Assembly: GCA_023227835.1 (NCBI GenBank)
Contig: JALOCI010000008.1
Span: forward strand, 1 to 64,000
Length of the DNA: 64,000 nt
DNA from: Bacteroidales bacterium
GTDB lineage: Bacteria; Bacteroidota; Bacteroidia; Bacteroidales; UBA932
Direction of reading: 5' to 3'
Positions 53,240 through 62,848 of this stretch are shown piece after piece. The notes beneath the pieces are model-generated. The model worked only from the letters and a program-made list of their open reading frames with translations, ran no database searches and had not been told where the DNA came from. The translations under genes and the position numbers were made by a program. Each line of letters begins with the position of its first letter. The first letter of the stretch is position 1.

Positions 53240-53860
53240 TTAAAACGGCTGAAAAACTATAATTTTTCCCGTATTTATGTGAAGCTTTACTATTTCTGCA
53301 GAGGCTTCGTTCAGTGTTCCTTTCCACCAACTGTCAAAAATTACCTCCCGGAGAGGAAATTTTAAACCTTCCGATATAACCCGGGTCTGTGGGTCTAAAG
53401 CAAAAAGAGAGATCTGGTCCCCTGTTTTCAGCGTAATTTCTGCATCTCCCTCAACAGAAAAAAACTTACCGTAATCCGTATACATCTCAACAGGTATTAT
53501 TGTCTTTTCTCTGTATGATACCAAAAGGGATATATTTCCCAAAGTGTGATCTTCTCTAAGTCCTGTTGCCCCGAGAATGTAGATCTTGTCAGGAGAGAGT
53601 GTGAGTGTATACTCAAATGCCTTTGTGAGATCGTTTGTCTCCTGATCCGGGTCGCGATGAATAATTTCGCGGTATTGTTGTTGAAAATCTACATTGAGAC
53701 TATCCATATCACCCACTATAGCATCCGGTACAACACCGTGTTCTATCAACCTTGCCGCAGCTCCGTCACAACACACTATGCCAGACGCACTCCTGAGCAA
53801 CTCAACTGCTGCAGGGTGTTTCGGAAAATCTCCGTCTGCCAGTATTACATAAGCCTTCAT
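53240..53860 (-). CDS. thiN: Thiamine pyrophosphokinase
   Basis: 206 residues. VGDMDSL, QETNDLTKAFEY and GATGLREDHTLGNISLL are the typical motifs of the enzyme that transfers diphosphate from ATP to thiamine. Last gene of the alaS operon; its start overlaps the fmt stop by 1 bp. Confidence 0.92.
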   Translation of the reverse strand: MKAYVILADGDFPKHPAAVELLRSASGIVCCDGAAARLIEHGVVPDAIVGDMDSLNVDFQQQYREIIHRDPDQETNDLTKAFEYTLTLSPDKIYILGATGLREDHTLGNISLLVSYREKTIIPVEMYTDYGKFFSVEGDAEITLKTGDQISLFALDPQTRVISEGLKFPLREVIFDSWWKGTLNEASAEIVKLHINTGKIIVFQPF

Positions 53861-54828
53861 CAGATAAATTTGTAGAGTTCTGAATCTCTGAAGCCTGCAA
53901 GGAACTCTTTAATTGTCATCCTTTTCTTGCCTGCAACCTGAAGTTCGAGAATGCTGATGAATCCTTTACTACAGGCAACTTTAAGCTCCTGTTTGCCGTC
54001 GGTTATAATGGTACCTTGATTGAATCCGTGAGATTGATCACTGTATGATGTTCTGAATATCTTGACCGGAATCTCCTTCCCTTTGCCTGAAATGACCGTG
54101 TGAGCCGTCGGATACGGGCAGAGTCCTCTTACAAGGTTATGTACACGGTATGATGGGAGCTCCCAGTTTATCCTGCAATTCTCTTTGTTGAGCTTGGGGG
54201 CTGTATGAACATCTCCCATCTGAGCCTCAACCGAGGACTGTAATACCGGTTCTGTTCTGCCTTGAATAATATCTTCGATGGTCTTTATAATAAGTTCTCC
54301 TCCGATTTTCATAAGTTTGTCATGAAGAGATCCGAAATCGTCATCAGCTTCGATTGTACACTCCTGTCTGTTAAGTAGTTCTCCCGTGTCAATCTCCTCG
54401 TCAAGCATGAATGTTGTAACGCCGGTTATTGTCTCACCGTTAATTATTGCATGGTTAATAGGAGTTGCCCCGCGATAGTCGGGCAGAAGCGATGCATGCA
54501 GATTGAATGTTCCCAAAGCCGGCATGGACCACACAACCTTAGGAAGCATACGGAATGCCACTACAATGAAAAGATCTGCATGATATGATTTTAGCGTTTC
54601 AAGAAATTCTTCACTTTTGAGAGATACTGGCTGAAGGACGGGAATCTCCCTGGTCAGGGCATACTTTTTTACTTCACTGCTGGATAGTGCCATGCCTCTG
54701 CCGGCAGGTTTGTCGGGGGCTGTAACAACAGCGGCCACATTGTATCCGTTTTCAAGTATCTTTTCTAATTGAGCAACTGCAAAACCGGGTGTGCCCATGA
54801 AAACTATCTTTAACTCACTCTTCTTCAT
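53860..54828 (-). CDS. fmt: Methionyl-tRNA formyltransferase
   Basis: 322 residues. IVFMGTPGFAVAQLEKI, TAPDKPAGRG, NLHASLLPDYRGATPINHAI (active-site Asn/His) and DEEIDTGELL (Asp) identify Fmt, which formylates initiator Met-tRNA. A C-terminal OB-like part follows from about 210. ATGA overlap with the permease gene upstream. Confidence 0.96.
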   Translation of the reverse strand: MKKSELKIVFMGTPGFAVAQLEKILENGYNVAAVVTAPDKPAGRGMALSSSEVKKYALTREIPVLQPVSLKSEEFLETLKSYHADLFIVVAFRMLPKVVWSMPALGTFNLHASLLPDYRGATPINHAIINGETITGVTTFMLDEEIDTGELLNRQECTIEADDDFGSLHDKLMKIGGELIIKTIEDIIQGRTEPVLQSSVEAQMGDVHTAPKLNKENCRINWELPSYRVHNLVRGLCPYPTAHTVISGKGKEIPVKIFRTSYSDQSHGFNQGTIITDGKQELKVACSKGFISILELQVAGKKRMTIKEFLAGFRDSELYKFI

Positions 54829-56261
54829 AATTCTCTTTTTTTAAAATTAAACCTGATAACTTTTTTGAAGAAGTTTTTATAAATCTCGGCATTAAACAGC
54901 GATGAATCCTTTGTTGATTTCCATGTCAGATAAACTCCCATAGGAAGAAGTACAAATGTGGATATAAGGGTTCCCATGGCCGGAGAGACCACGCCGTCGG
55001 TTGCAAGTTTTTTTCCGCTTATGTCTACCACCCAGTAGATTACAAAGAATAGCATAGATACAACAACAGGCGTTCCGAGTCCGCCTTTACGGATAATCGC
55101 TCCCAGAGGTGCTCCGATAAAGAAGAATATGAAGCACGCAAAGGAGAGTGTGAACTTTCTGAGTCGCTCCACTCGGACTTTTCTAAGAGGATAAGAATAG
55201 CGGTATTCGTCAAGTTGATAATTGTCCAGGACAGTAGTTGCCTCAAGTGAGGCAGATAGGGCTCCCTCCAAAGCCAATTGTTCATCATAGAGTGTCTTGA
55301 ACTGTGAAAGGGAATCTATGTCAAACTCTGCCTTGTAATTTTTAAACCGTGATGTGTCCAGTTGTGCAGAGGCGGTCAGACCGCCTGAAGCAAGAAGATC
55401 CTGGAGTTGTCGTCCTTTCACTATTACATACGCAGAATCAAGAGAGTCTCTTGCATGTGACAGCTGCCTGAGATTCTGAGACATGATCTCTTTGCTGAAT
55501 CGGTTGGCATCAGATCGTTTAAATGCATAATTTTCCAGAGATATAATCAGCTCCTGCTTGTTAAACCCTATCCGTTGAAGGGCGTAAGCCGTATCTGATG
55601 TATTGTGGTAAGGTTCCTCGTATGAGTAGCCGTTGTGAAGTGTAAAGATGAGATTAGCCTTGTCTGTTGTGAGTTTAATGGATCCGGAATCTGCAATGGT
55701 GAGGCTGTTGCTGCTCCTGGATGCATGGTTGTATACCATTACACCGTATATGTTCCCGGTTTTTTTGTCTCTTCTGTCAATTCGGATGTTATAACCTTCG
55801 ATTCCATCATAAAAGACACCTGTTGGAATCCTTATCTCCTCCTTTGTCTTGCCGATGTCATCCCTGAGAGCATATATCTTGTTGTATGCCACCGGTATAA
55901 GGTCGTTGGCTGCGAAGAATGCTCCGATGCTTATAAAAAAGGACAGAACTATCAATGGTGATAGAATTCTAGGCAAGGAGATACCTGCAGCTTTCATTGC
56001 AAGTAACTCGCTGTTCTCCCCGAATCCTCCCATGGTCATTATTGATGCGAACAATGTTGCAAGCGGAAGTGCCAGTGGAATCAGTGTTGCTGCACCCCAT
56101 CCCAGAAATTCCGCTATAACACCGAATCCCAGACCTTTTCCGACAAGTTCATCTATGTACAACCATAGAAATTGTAATAGCAGGGCGAAGGTGACTATCA
56201 AAAATGTCAGGACAAATGGTCCTAAAAATGACTTTATTATGAATTGGTCAATCTTTTTCAC
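54825..56261 (-). CDS. LptF/LptG family permease (LPS export), long form
   Basis: 478 residues. Starts MKKIDQFIIKSFLGPFVLTF. Three N-terminal spans, a long periplasmic region (about 130-370) and three C-terminal spans (SFACFIFFFIGAPLGAIIRK and following). The periplasmic part is about 110 residues longer than in the paralogue at 48785-49879. With that gene and an LptB encoded elsewhere it should form the inner-membrane LPS extractor. It overlaps both alaS and fmt by 4 bp. Confidence 0.88.
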   Translation of the reverse strand: MKKIDQFIIKSFLGPFVLTFLIVTFALLLQFLWLYIDELVGKGLGFGVIAEFLGWGAATLIPLALPLATLFASIMTMGGFGENSELLAMKAAGISLPRILSPLIVLSFFISIGAFFAANDLIPVAYNKIYALRDDIGKTKEEIRIPTGVFYDGIEGYNIRIDRRDKKTGNIYGVMVYNHASRSSNSLTIADSGSIKLTTDKANLIFTLHNGYSYEEPYHNTSDTAYALQRIGFNKQELIISLENYAFKRSDANRFSKEIMSQNLRQLSHARDSLDSAYVIVKGRQLQDLLASGGLTASAQLDTSRFKNYKAEFDIDSLSQFKTLYDEQLALEGALSASLEATTVLDNYQLDEYRYSYPLRKVRVERLRKFTLSFACFIFFFIGAPLGAIIRKGGLGTPVVVSMLFFVIYWVVDISGKKLATDGVVSPAMGTLISTFVLLPMGVYLTWKSTKDSSLFNAEIYKNFFKKVIRFNFKKREL

Positions 56262-58876
56262 TTGTGTTGTGTAGCAAGTTCTGTTAATTTGGAGACTGCA
56301 GCTGCAAGCCCTTCCGGTTTTTTCCCCCCAGCACTGGCGAAGAAGTTCTGACCTCCGCCTCCGCCGTTAATCATTGGTGCAGCCTCTCTGATATCTTTGG
56401 AAGCATTATAGCCAGCGGCTGTTAGATCTTCAGTGTACATCAGCGAAAGGTTAGCCTTTCCTTCAAACTCGCAACCGGCAACAAAAACAGTTTTTGTCAT
56501 CTCTTTGTGAATCATGAAGGCAATGTTTTTGACGAAGTCTGCCGGGTAAACCCCTGACATTGTTACAATATTCATTCCATTAATTGTAGCGGCATTGGCA
56601 ATAAGGGCATCTTTCACGCGTTTTGCCTTCTCCCTCATCTCCTCTTCAAGACTCTTTTTAAGTGTTTCGTTTTCCTCTACAAGTTTTTGAATGGTCGAAA
56701 CAGGGTTTGGATTGTTGTTCAGCAAACCTTTTATGGTCCTGATCATATCCTCCTGTTGTTCCATTATTCTTTCGGCATACTCGCCCGTTGTAGCCTCAAT
56801 CCTTCTCACTCCGGCTGCTATGGCAGACTCTGAAAGAATTTTGAAATAACCGATGTTGCCTGTTGCTGATGTGTGTGTGCCTCCGCAAAGTTCAACAGAG
56901 CCGTTGAAACGTATGACCCTTACCTTGTCTCCGTACTTCTCTCCGAATAGTGCCATTGCACCCATCTTTCTTGCCTCATCAACCGGAATCTCCCTCATCT
57001 CATCTTTCTGGGCATTCTCGCGGATAAGCTCATTGACCCTGTTTTCTACACGACGGATCATTGCATCGTCAATCTTTTCATAATGAGAAAAGTCAAATCT
57101 GAAATAGTTATAATTGACAAGTGACCCTTTTTGCTCAATATGGGTGCCGAGTAACTCTCTCAAAGCCTTGTGCAGTAAATGGGTTGCGGTATGGTTGTTC
57201 GCGGTTGTCTCTCTCTTTTTGATATCAATTCTGGCAGTGAAAACTGATTCCAGTGAAGCCGGAAGATTATCTGCTATATGTATGATAAGATTATTCTCCT
57301 TTATCGTATTTGTGATAGTTGTCCTTGTGCCATCAGGAGATTCGATATGTCCGGTGTCTCCCACCTGACCGCCGCTTTCAGCATAAAACGGACTCTTGTC
57401 AAATACGAGCTGGTAGTACTCCTTGTTCTTGGTCTTTACGTTACGGTATCTGACAATCTTTACCTGCTCCTCACTCTTGTCATATCCTACAAAAACCACC
57501 CCGTTGTATGGATGAACCTCAATCCAGTCACCCTCTTCTGTCGATGTGGCATTACGGCTTCGCTCTTTCTGTTTTGCAAGTTCGTTTTCAAAGGCTGCCA
57601 GATCAATCTTGTAATCATGTTCCTTCGCAATCAGTTCACTGAGATCGATCGGAAAACCGTATGTGTCATACAGCGTGAATGCCTCTTCTCCCGAGATGAC
57701 TTTGCTCTCCTTGTTTTTCTCCATCAAAGTATCCATCAGCCTGATACCCTTATCCAGTGTTCTGAGGAAGGCCTCCTCCTCCTCTCTGATTACTTTTTCT
57801 ATGAGCGGCTGTTGCTTGACAAGCTCAGGATAGGCGGAACCAAGGTCATCAACCAGAGTTGGAACCAACCGACAAAGGAATGGCTGATCCATATCGAGGA
57901 AGGTGTATGCATAACGTACCGCTCTCCTCAAAATTCTTCTTATCACATAGCCTGCCTTGACATTGGAAGGTAGTTGCCCGTCGGCGATTGAGAAGCTTAT
58001 GGCGCGTATGTGGTCGGCTATAACCCTCATTGCTACTGATACCTGTGGCGATTCAACATAGCTTTTTCCGCAAAGACGGGATATTGAGGAGATCATATTT
58101 GTAAACAGATCCGTGTCATAGTTGCTTTGTTTTCCCTGAAGTACCATACACAACCTTTCGAGTCCCATTCCGGTATCAACGTGTTTCTGAGGAAGCTGAA
58201 CCAGTTCTCCGCTGGCTTTTCTGTTATATTGAATGAAAACCAGATTCCAGATTTCAATAACCAACGGATTACCTTTGTTGACAAGAGATGCTCCGTCAAT
58301 TTTTTTTCTCTCCTCATCGTTACGGATATCCACATGTATCTCGCTACATGGCCCGCAAGGACCGGTATCGCCCATCTCCCAGAAATTATCCTTCTTGTTG
58401 CCGTTTATTATACGATCCGCAGGAAGATACTGCAACCAATAGTTGCGAGCCTCGTCATCAGCGGATATTTTATCTTCCCTGCTTCCCTCGAATACTGTAA
58501 CATACAGTCTCTCCTTGTCAATTCCGTATACATTGTTGAGAAGTTCCCAGGCCCATTCGATAGCCTCTTTCTTGAAGTAATCACCAAAGCTCCAGTTGCC
58601 TAGCATTTCGAACATTGTGTGGTGATAACTGTCGTGCCCCACCTCCTCAAGGTCGTTATGCTTGCCGCTTACACGAAGGCATTTTTGTGAGTCTGTCACT
58701 CTTGTATGTTTGGCCGGGGAGTTTCCCAAAAACCAGTCTTTGAACTGGTTCATGCCTGCGTTTGTGAACATTAGCGTCGGATCGTTCTTGACAACCATCG
58801 GTGCGGATGGTACTATGGCGTGATGTTTGCTTGCAAAAAACGTCAGAAATTTATCTCGGATTTCTTTTGATGTCAT
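56258..58876 (-). CDS. alaS: Alanyl-tRNA synthetase
   Basis: 872 residues, normal length. MTSKEIRDKFLTFFASKHH, DPTLMFTNAGMNQFKDWFLG (class II motif), GDTGPCGPCSEIH, TATHLLHKALRELLG and RFNGSVELCGGTHTSATGNI (editing zinc ligands) are all present, and the C-terminal domain is glycine-rich (MINGGGGGQNFFASAGG). It leads a four-gene minus-strand operon. Confidence 0.98.
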   Translation of the reverse strand: MTSKEIRDKFLTFFASKHHAIVPSAPMVVKNDPTLMFTNAGMNQFKDWFLGNSPAKHTRVTDSQKCLRVSGKHNDLEEVGHDSYHHTMFEMLGNWSFGDYFKKEAIEWAWELLNNVYGIDKERLYVTVFEGSREDKISADDEARNYWLQYLPADRIINGNKKDNFWEMGDTGPCGPCSEIHVDIRNDEERKKIDGASLVNKGNPLVIEIWNLVFIQYNRKASGELVQLPQKHVDTGMGLERLCMVLQGKQSNYDTDLFTNMISSISRLCGKSYVESPQVSVAMRVIADHIRAISFSIADGQLPSNVKAGYVIRRILRRAVRYAYTFLDMDQPFLCRLVPTLVDDLGSAYPELVKQQPLIEKVIREEEEAFLRTLDKGIRLMDTLMEKNKESKVISGEEAFTLYDTYGFPIDLSELIAKEHDYKIDLAAFENELAKQKERSRNATSTEEGDWIEVHPYNGVVFVGYDKSEEQVKIVRYRNVKTKNKEYYQLVFDKSPFYAESGGQVGDTGHIESPDGTRTTITNTIKENNLIIHIADNLPASLESVFTARIDIKKRETTANNHTATHLLHKALRELLGTHIEQKGSLVNYNYFRFDFSHYEKIDDAMIRRVENRVNELIRENAQKDEMREIPVDEARKMGAMALFGEKYGDKVRVIRFNGSVELCGGTHTSATGNIGYFKILSESAIAAGVRRIEATTGEYAERIMEQQEDMIRTIKGLLNNNPNPVSTIQKLVEENETLKKSLEEEMREKAKRVKDALIANAATINGMNIVTMSGVYPADFVKNIAFMIHKEMTKTVFVAGCEFEGKANLSLMYTEDLTAAGYNASKDIREAAPMINGGGGGQNFFASAGGKKPEGLAAAVSKLTELATQHK

Positions 58877-58900
58877 ATTTGGTTGGTTCTAAATGAACCA

Positions 58901-58908
58901 CAAAAATA
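58901..58908 (-). promoter_or_regulatory. Candidate -7 element of the alaS operon
   Basis: Minus strand reads TATTTTTG, a TAnnTTTG match 24 bp upstream of the alaS start. Confidence 0.4.
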
Positions 58909-58928
58909 GGTTTTTATTTAAAATTATT

Positions 58929-58936
58929 TAAATTTG
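58929..58936 (+). promoter_or_regulatory. Candidate -7 element of the first M23 gene
   Basis: TAAATTTG matches TAnnTTTG 24 bp before the ATG at 58961; no clear -33 TTG. Confidence 0.4.
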
Positions 58937-58960
58937 CACAAATTTAGCCTCAATTTTTAT

Positions 58961-59923
58961 ATGCCCAAAAAACGCAGATATAAATTCAATCCGGAGACGT
59001 TGGCATACGAGATTCACAAGATACCGTTACGCGCAAAGTTTTCAAAGGGTTTTATAATATTTCTGCTCAGTATACTCACCAGCTCGGTCTATTATCTGGT
59101 GTATACGAGGTACTTCGGGCTTGAAACGCCTAAGATGATGACGCTTTTGAGGGAGTCAGAGGAGCTTACCAACAAACTTGATCTTATGAACAAAAGGTTT
59201 AAGGAGGCTAACAACTCTCTGCTCTCGTTACAGATGCGGGATAATTATATCTACAGACCTATTTTCGGTATGGAGGAGATTCCCCTGGAGGTACGCGATG
59301 CCGGCTTCGGAGGAGTAGACAGATACTCATATCTCAAGAATTTCGACAATTCCGGAATTCTGACCAGGACAGCCGAAAATATGGATATTCTATACAAGAA
59401 GGCGTTTGTCCAGTCTAAATCTTTCGATGAGGTTGTTTTACAGGCGAAGAATGCAGATAAACTGGCTTTGAGTGTACCTGCAATTCCTCCGGTAAATATT
59501 GCAGGACACAGAATACATTTTTCAAGTAGTTTCGGATATCGTCCGGATCCATTCAATGGTCACTACAGAATGCATTCAGGAATAGATCTTTCAGGCCCTG
59601 TCGGAGAGCCTGTTTATGCGACGGGGAACGGAAAAGTTGTTGAAATCGGATATGACTTTTTCGGATACGGGAATTTTATTCTTGTTGACCATGGATTTGG
59701 ATACAAAACGCGCTATGCCCACCTGAAGACTAGTCTTGTTGTTATGGGCAGACAGGTAAGGAGAGGGGAGCAGATTGCATTGATGGGAAATACCGGCAGG
59801 TCAAAAGGACCACATCTCCACTATGAGGTAATCTATCAGGGACGTCCTGTAAATCCTTTGAATTACTATAACAGAGATATTAAGCCCGATGAGTTCCTCG
59901 CCATGGTGACACCTAAGGGATAA
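58961..59923 (+). CDS. M23 family metallopeptidase, membrane-anchored (copy 1)
   Basis: 320 residues from ATG 58961 (MPKKRRYKFNPETLAYEIHK). One membrane span (about 34-53), a short coiled coil (about 65-95), then a LytM domain: HRIHFSSSFGYRPDPFNGHY, MHSGIDLSG (His and Asp zinc ligands), HGFGYKTRYAHL and GPHLHYEVIYQG (HxH). Complete ligands imply an active cell-wall endopeptidase. Followed 9 bp later by a paralogue. Confidence 0.9.
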   Translation: MPKKRRYKFNPETLAYEIHKIPLRAKFSKGFIIFLLSILTSSVYYLVYTRYFGLETPKMMTLLRESEELTNKLDLMNKRFKEANNSLLSLQMRDNYIYRPIFGMEEIPLEVRDAGFGGVDRYSYLKNFDNSGILTRTAENMDILYKKAFVQSKSFDEVVLQAKNADKLALSVPAIPPVNIAGHRIHFSSSFGYRPDPFNGHYRMHSGIDLSGPVGEPVYATGNGKVVEIGYDFFGYGNFILVDHGFGYKTRYAHLKTSLVVMGRQVRRGEQIALMGNTGRSKGPHLHYEVIYQGRPVNPLNYYNRDIKPDEFLAMVTPKG

Positions 59924-59932
59924 TAGATTGTT

Positions 59933-60889
59933 ATGAGTAAGTATAAATTCAATAAAGATCAGTTAAAATTTGTTGAGGATAAGTTGGGCATCACGGGCAA
60001 GGTCCGTGTTGTATTCAGCTATGCGCTTATCAGTGTTCTGCTTGCCGTGTTGTATTATATAGTCATAGCGCTGTTTTTCAACACCTCCAAGGAAGAACTT
60101 CTTGTGAAAGAGAACGATCTCAAGGCTCAGGAATATAAAAAAGCTGTGGAGAAGATGGAGGTCCTTGACAACGTTATTGCAAACCTTGAGGAGAGAGATA
60201 AAGAGATATACCAGAGTATATTCAAGTCAGAACCTCCTGATATTTTTCCTGTAAAAAACAGAGCCAGTCTGTATGCTCAACTGGATTCATCGTCCGACAT
60301 ACAACTGGTCGCTTTGACAGCCTCCAAGGTTAAGAATGCCGAGACTCTTCTTGTAGAACAAAATGCAAAGATAGAGGCGATTAAAAGTGTTTTGAGGAGC
60401 AATCCGGCGGTAAAATCGATTCCGTCAATCCTGCCTGTAAAAGGGCTGGATGTCTCACAGACCGGAGCAGGTGTCGGAAAAAGAATCCATCCTTTTTTCA
60501 AAACATCTGTTGAGCACACGGGACTTGATTTGCTGGCATCATTAGGGGCCCAGGTAATCGCTACAGCTGACGGTGTTGTTAAGGATATTACAAAAACCGG
60601 GGATAAGGGGAGAGGCAATGTCCTTATCATTGCTCACCAGGACGGTTACATAACAAAATATGCACACTTGGGAGACATCCTGGTAAGAAAGGGGCAGCCT
60701 GTAAAACAGGGGACAGTTGTGGCCCGTGTGGGAAACAGCGGACTCTCTTTTGCTCCTCATCTGCATTATGAAGTATTACATAACGATGATATAATGGACC
60801 CTGTGGACTATTTTTTTGCAGACCTCTCACCCGAAAAATACAGGGAGATGAAGGTTATAGCAATGAGCAGCGGTCAGTCTCTTGATTAG
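59933..60889 (+). CDS. M23 family metallopeptidase, membrane-anchored (copy 2)
   Basis: 318 residues with the same layout as copy 1: KYKFNKDQLKFVEDKLGITG, a membrane span (about 26-48), a coiled coil (about 55-95) and a LytM domain with GVGKRIHPFFKTSVEHTGLD, HQDGYITKYAHLGDI and APHLHYEVLHND. Zinc ligands appear complete. Tandem duplication with divergence is likely. Confidence 0.9.
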   Translation: MSKYKFNKDQLKFVEDKLGITGKVRVVFSYALISVLLAVLYYIVIALFFNTSKEELLVKENDLKAQEYKKAVEKMEVLDNVIANLEERDKEIYQSIFKSEPPDIFPVKNRASLYAQLDSSSDIQLVALTASKVKNAETLLVEQNAKIEAIKSVLRSNPAVKSIPSILPVKGLDVSQTGAGVGKRIHPFFKTSVEHTGLDLLASLGAQVIATADGVVKDITKTGDKGRGNVLIIAHQDGYITKYAHLGDILVRKGQPVKQGTVVARVGNSGLSFAPHLHYEVLHNDDIMDPVDYFFADLSPEKYREMKVIAMSSGQSLD

Positions 60890-60908
60890 TAATTAAAAAT
60901 TTTCAACC

Positions 60909-61247
60909 ATGCCGTACAAAGAATTCAAAGTAGAAAAACTGTACTACACAATAGGAGAGGTGGCTGAAATCCTGGAGGAGAATACATCTCTCGTAAGATT
61001 CTGGGCTCAGAAATTTCCGGAGTTTATCAGACCGGCAAGGAATAAGAAGGGGAACAGACTCTTCACGGCTGATGATGTGTCTAATTTTAAAGTTATACAT
61101 TATCTGGTCAAGGAGAGAGGCATGACGCTTGAAGGAGCGGCCAACAGGATGAAAGACAACAAAACCGGGGTCGACAGGAGAGTCGATGTAATCACATCTC
61201 TGAACAGTATTAAGACACGTTTGACAGAGATATCCGATTCATTGTGA
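60909..61247 (+). CDS. MerR family transcriptional regulator
   Basis: 112 residues. A winged helix (LYYTIGEVAEILEENTSLVR, FWAQKFPEF, NRLFTADDVSNFKVIHYLVK) with a short C-terminal helix and no effector domain. No metal-binding Cys set is visible. The family in Bacteroidota often lies beside M23 genes; a regulatory target is not identified. Overlaps the next gene by 1 bp. Confidence 0.88.
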   Translation: MPYKEFKVEKLYYTIGEVAEILEENTSLVRFWAQKFPEFIRPARNKKGNRLFTADDVSNFKVIHYLVKERGMTLEGAANRMKDNKTGVDRRVDVITSLNSIKTRLTEISDSL

Positions 61248-62023
61248 TGAAGGCCGGAGATATTATTGAGGTGCTGGAATCAGTAGCACCGCCTGAAATT
61301 CAGGAGAGCTGGGATAACTCAGGGTTATCTGTGGGAGATACCGGAATGGAGGTAAAATCAGCAATTCTTGCATTGGATTGCACTGAGGATGTAATTTATG
61401 AGGCTCTGGAAACCGGCGCAAATATGATTATAACCCACCACCCTCTGATCTTTCGTGGAATTAAGAGAATCTCACCTGACACCGGTACGGGGAGGATGCT
61501 TATGATGGCGGTAAAGGAAGATTTGGTGATATACTCTCTCCATACAAATATGGACAAGGTTATTTCCGGAGTAAGCGGCAAGATGGCTCAGAAGCTTGGT
61601 CTGGAGAATTTATCATTCCTGAAACCTGACCCGTCTGGTGAGACAGGCACCGGTCTTGTCGGAACCCTTCCTCAATCACTGAAATATGACGAACTTGTAG
61701 TAAAAGTCAAGAATGCTTTTAATGTGAAGTGTATAAGAAGTTCTTCTGTGCCGGATGAGAGGATATCCCGGATTGCACTTTGCGGAGGGAGCGGGGCTTC
61801 ATTTGCTGAAGATGCTTTCAGCTCGGGAGCTCAGGTTTATATAACAGGGGATATCTCTTATCATCATTTTTTTACGGAAAAGGGTTTTACCATAATGGAT
61901 ATCGGTCATTATGAAAGCGAGACAGGTGTACTCGATGTGATAAAAGATATTCTTTTAAAAAAAATGCCTACATTTGCAGTTCGCATTGCAGCGAAAAATA
62001 ATAATCCCATACACTACTTTTAA
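61247..62023 (+). CDS. Nif3-like dinuclear metal centre protein, short form
   Basis: 258 residues from ATG 61247 (GTG 61244 in frame). Metal ligand motifs: ESWDNSGLSVGD, MIITHHPLIFRG, VIYSLHTNMDKV and a C-terminal DIGHYESETG. Many Bacteroidota homologues are near 365 residues because of a PII-like insert, which is missing here. Biochemical function is unsettled. A zinc-ribbon gene follows 9 bp later, as is usual in the phylum. Confidence 0.9.
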   Translation: MKAGDIIEVLESVAPPEIQESWDNSGLSVGDTGMEVKSAILALDCTEDVIYEALETGANMIITHHPLIFRGIKRISPDTGTGRMLMMAVKEDLVIYSLHTNMDKVISGVSGKMAQKLGLENLSFLKPDPSGETGTGLVGTLPQSLKYDELVVKVKNAFNVKCIRSSSVPDERISRIALCGGSGASFAEDAFSSGAQVYITGDISYHHFFTEKGFTIMDIGHYESETGVLDVIKDILLKKMPTFAVRIAAKNNNPIHYF

Positions 62024-62032
62024 TAATAGATT

Positions 62033-62848
62033 ATGGCAACAGCTAAACCAAAAATCACTATTGAAACCCCTCTGGACGGAGGAACTTTCATTTCTTTGCA
62101 GAAGACTTCCAATGAGGGTGACCTCAGTATGGAGACAAAGCTGCGTCTTTTATATGACTTACAACAAACAGACAGTAAGATAGATAAGATACATCTCCTT
62201 AGAGGCGAACTTCCGCTTGAAGTTCAGGATCTTGAAGATGATATTCAGGGGCTTAGGACAAGACTTGAGAATCTGCAGATTGAACTCAAGGAGATTGAGA
62301 AGCTGCTTTCCCAGAAAAAAATCGATCTTGATAATTCAAAATCTCTTATTGAAAAATACACAAGCCAGCAAAACAATGTAAAGAACAATCGTGAGTACGA
62401 CTCTCTGACTAAAGAGATAGAGTACCAGGGTCTTGAGGTTCAGCATGCTGAAAAAATCATAAGGGAAAAGACGGTAGCACTGGCAGAAAAGAAAGAGGCA
62501 GTTGTCGCTGCACAGGAAGCAATAAAAGAGAGAGCGATAGATCTTGAGAACAAGAAGAGTGAGCTTGATTCGATTATTGCTGAAACAGCCAAGGAAGAAA
62601 AAGAACTTATAAAAAGATCTGACGAGATAGCCTCGCAGATAGACATAAGGATGCTTGCAGCCTACAAAAAGGTGCGTACAAACGCGAGGAACGGTCTTGC
62701 AGTTGTTACAGTAAGAAGGGATGCATGTGCAGGTTGTTTCAATAAGATTCCACCTCAAAGACAGATGGATATAGCTTCCAGCAAGAAGATAATTGTTTGT
62801 GAGTATTGCGGCAGAATTCTCGTAAGTGCAGACTACGAGAAGGAATAG
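62033..62848 (+). CDS. Coiled-coil C4 zinc-ribbon protein (CdsZ/DUF164-like)
   Basis: 271 residues. Long helical hairpin (about 45-215) rich in Glu/Lys and a C-terminal zinc ribbon with CAGC and CEYC. The N-terminal 32 residues (MATAKPKITIETPLDG and on) are outside the family core; an internal ATG at 62129 (METKLRLLYDLQQTDSKI) is an alternative start. Proteins of this family have been linked to translation or RNA; role here unproven. Confidence 0.85.
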   Translation: MATAKPKITIETPLDGGTFISLQKTSNEGDLSMETKLRLLYDLQQTDSKIDKIHLLRGELPLEVQDLEDDIQGLRTRLENLQIELKEIEKLLSQKKIDLDNSKSLIEKYTSQQNNVKNNREYDSLTKEIEYQGLEVQHAEKIIREKTVALAEKKEAVVAAQEAIKERAIDLENKKSELDSIIAETAKEEKELIKRSDEIASQIDIRMLAAYKKVRTNARNGLAVVTVRRDACAGCFNKIPPQRQMDIASSKKIIVCEYCGRILVSADYEKE

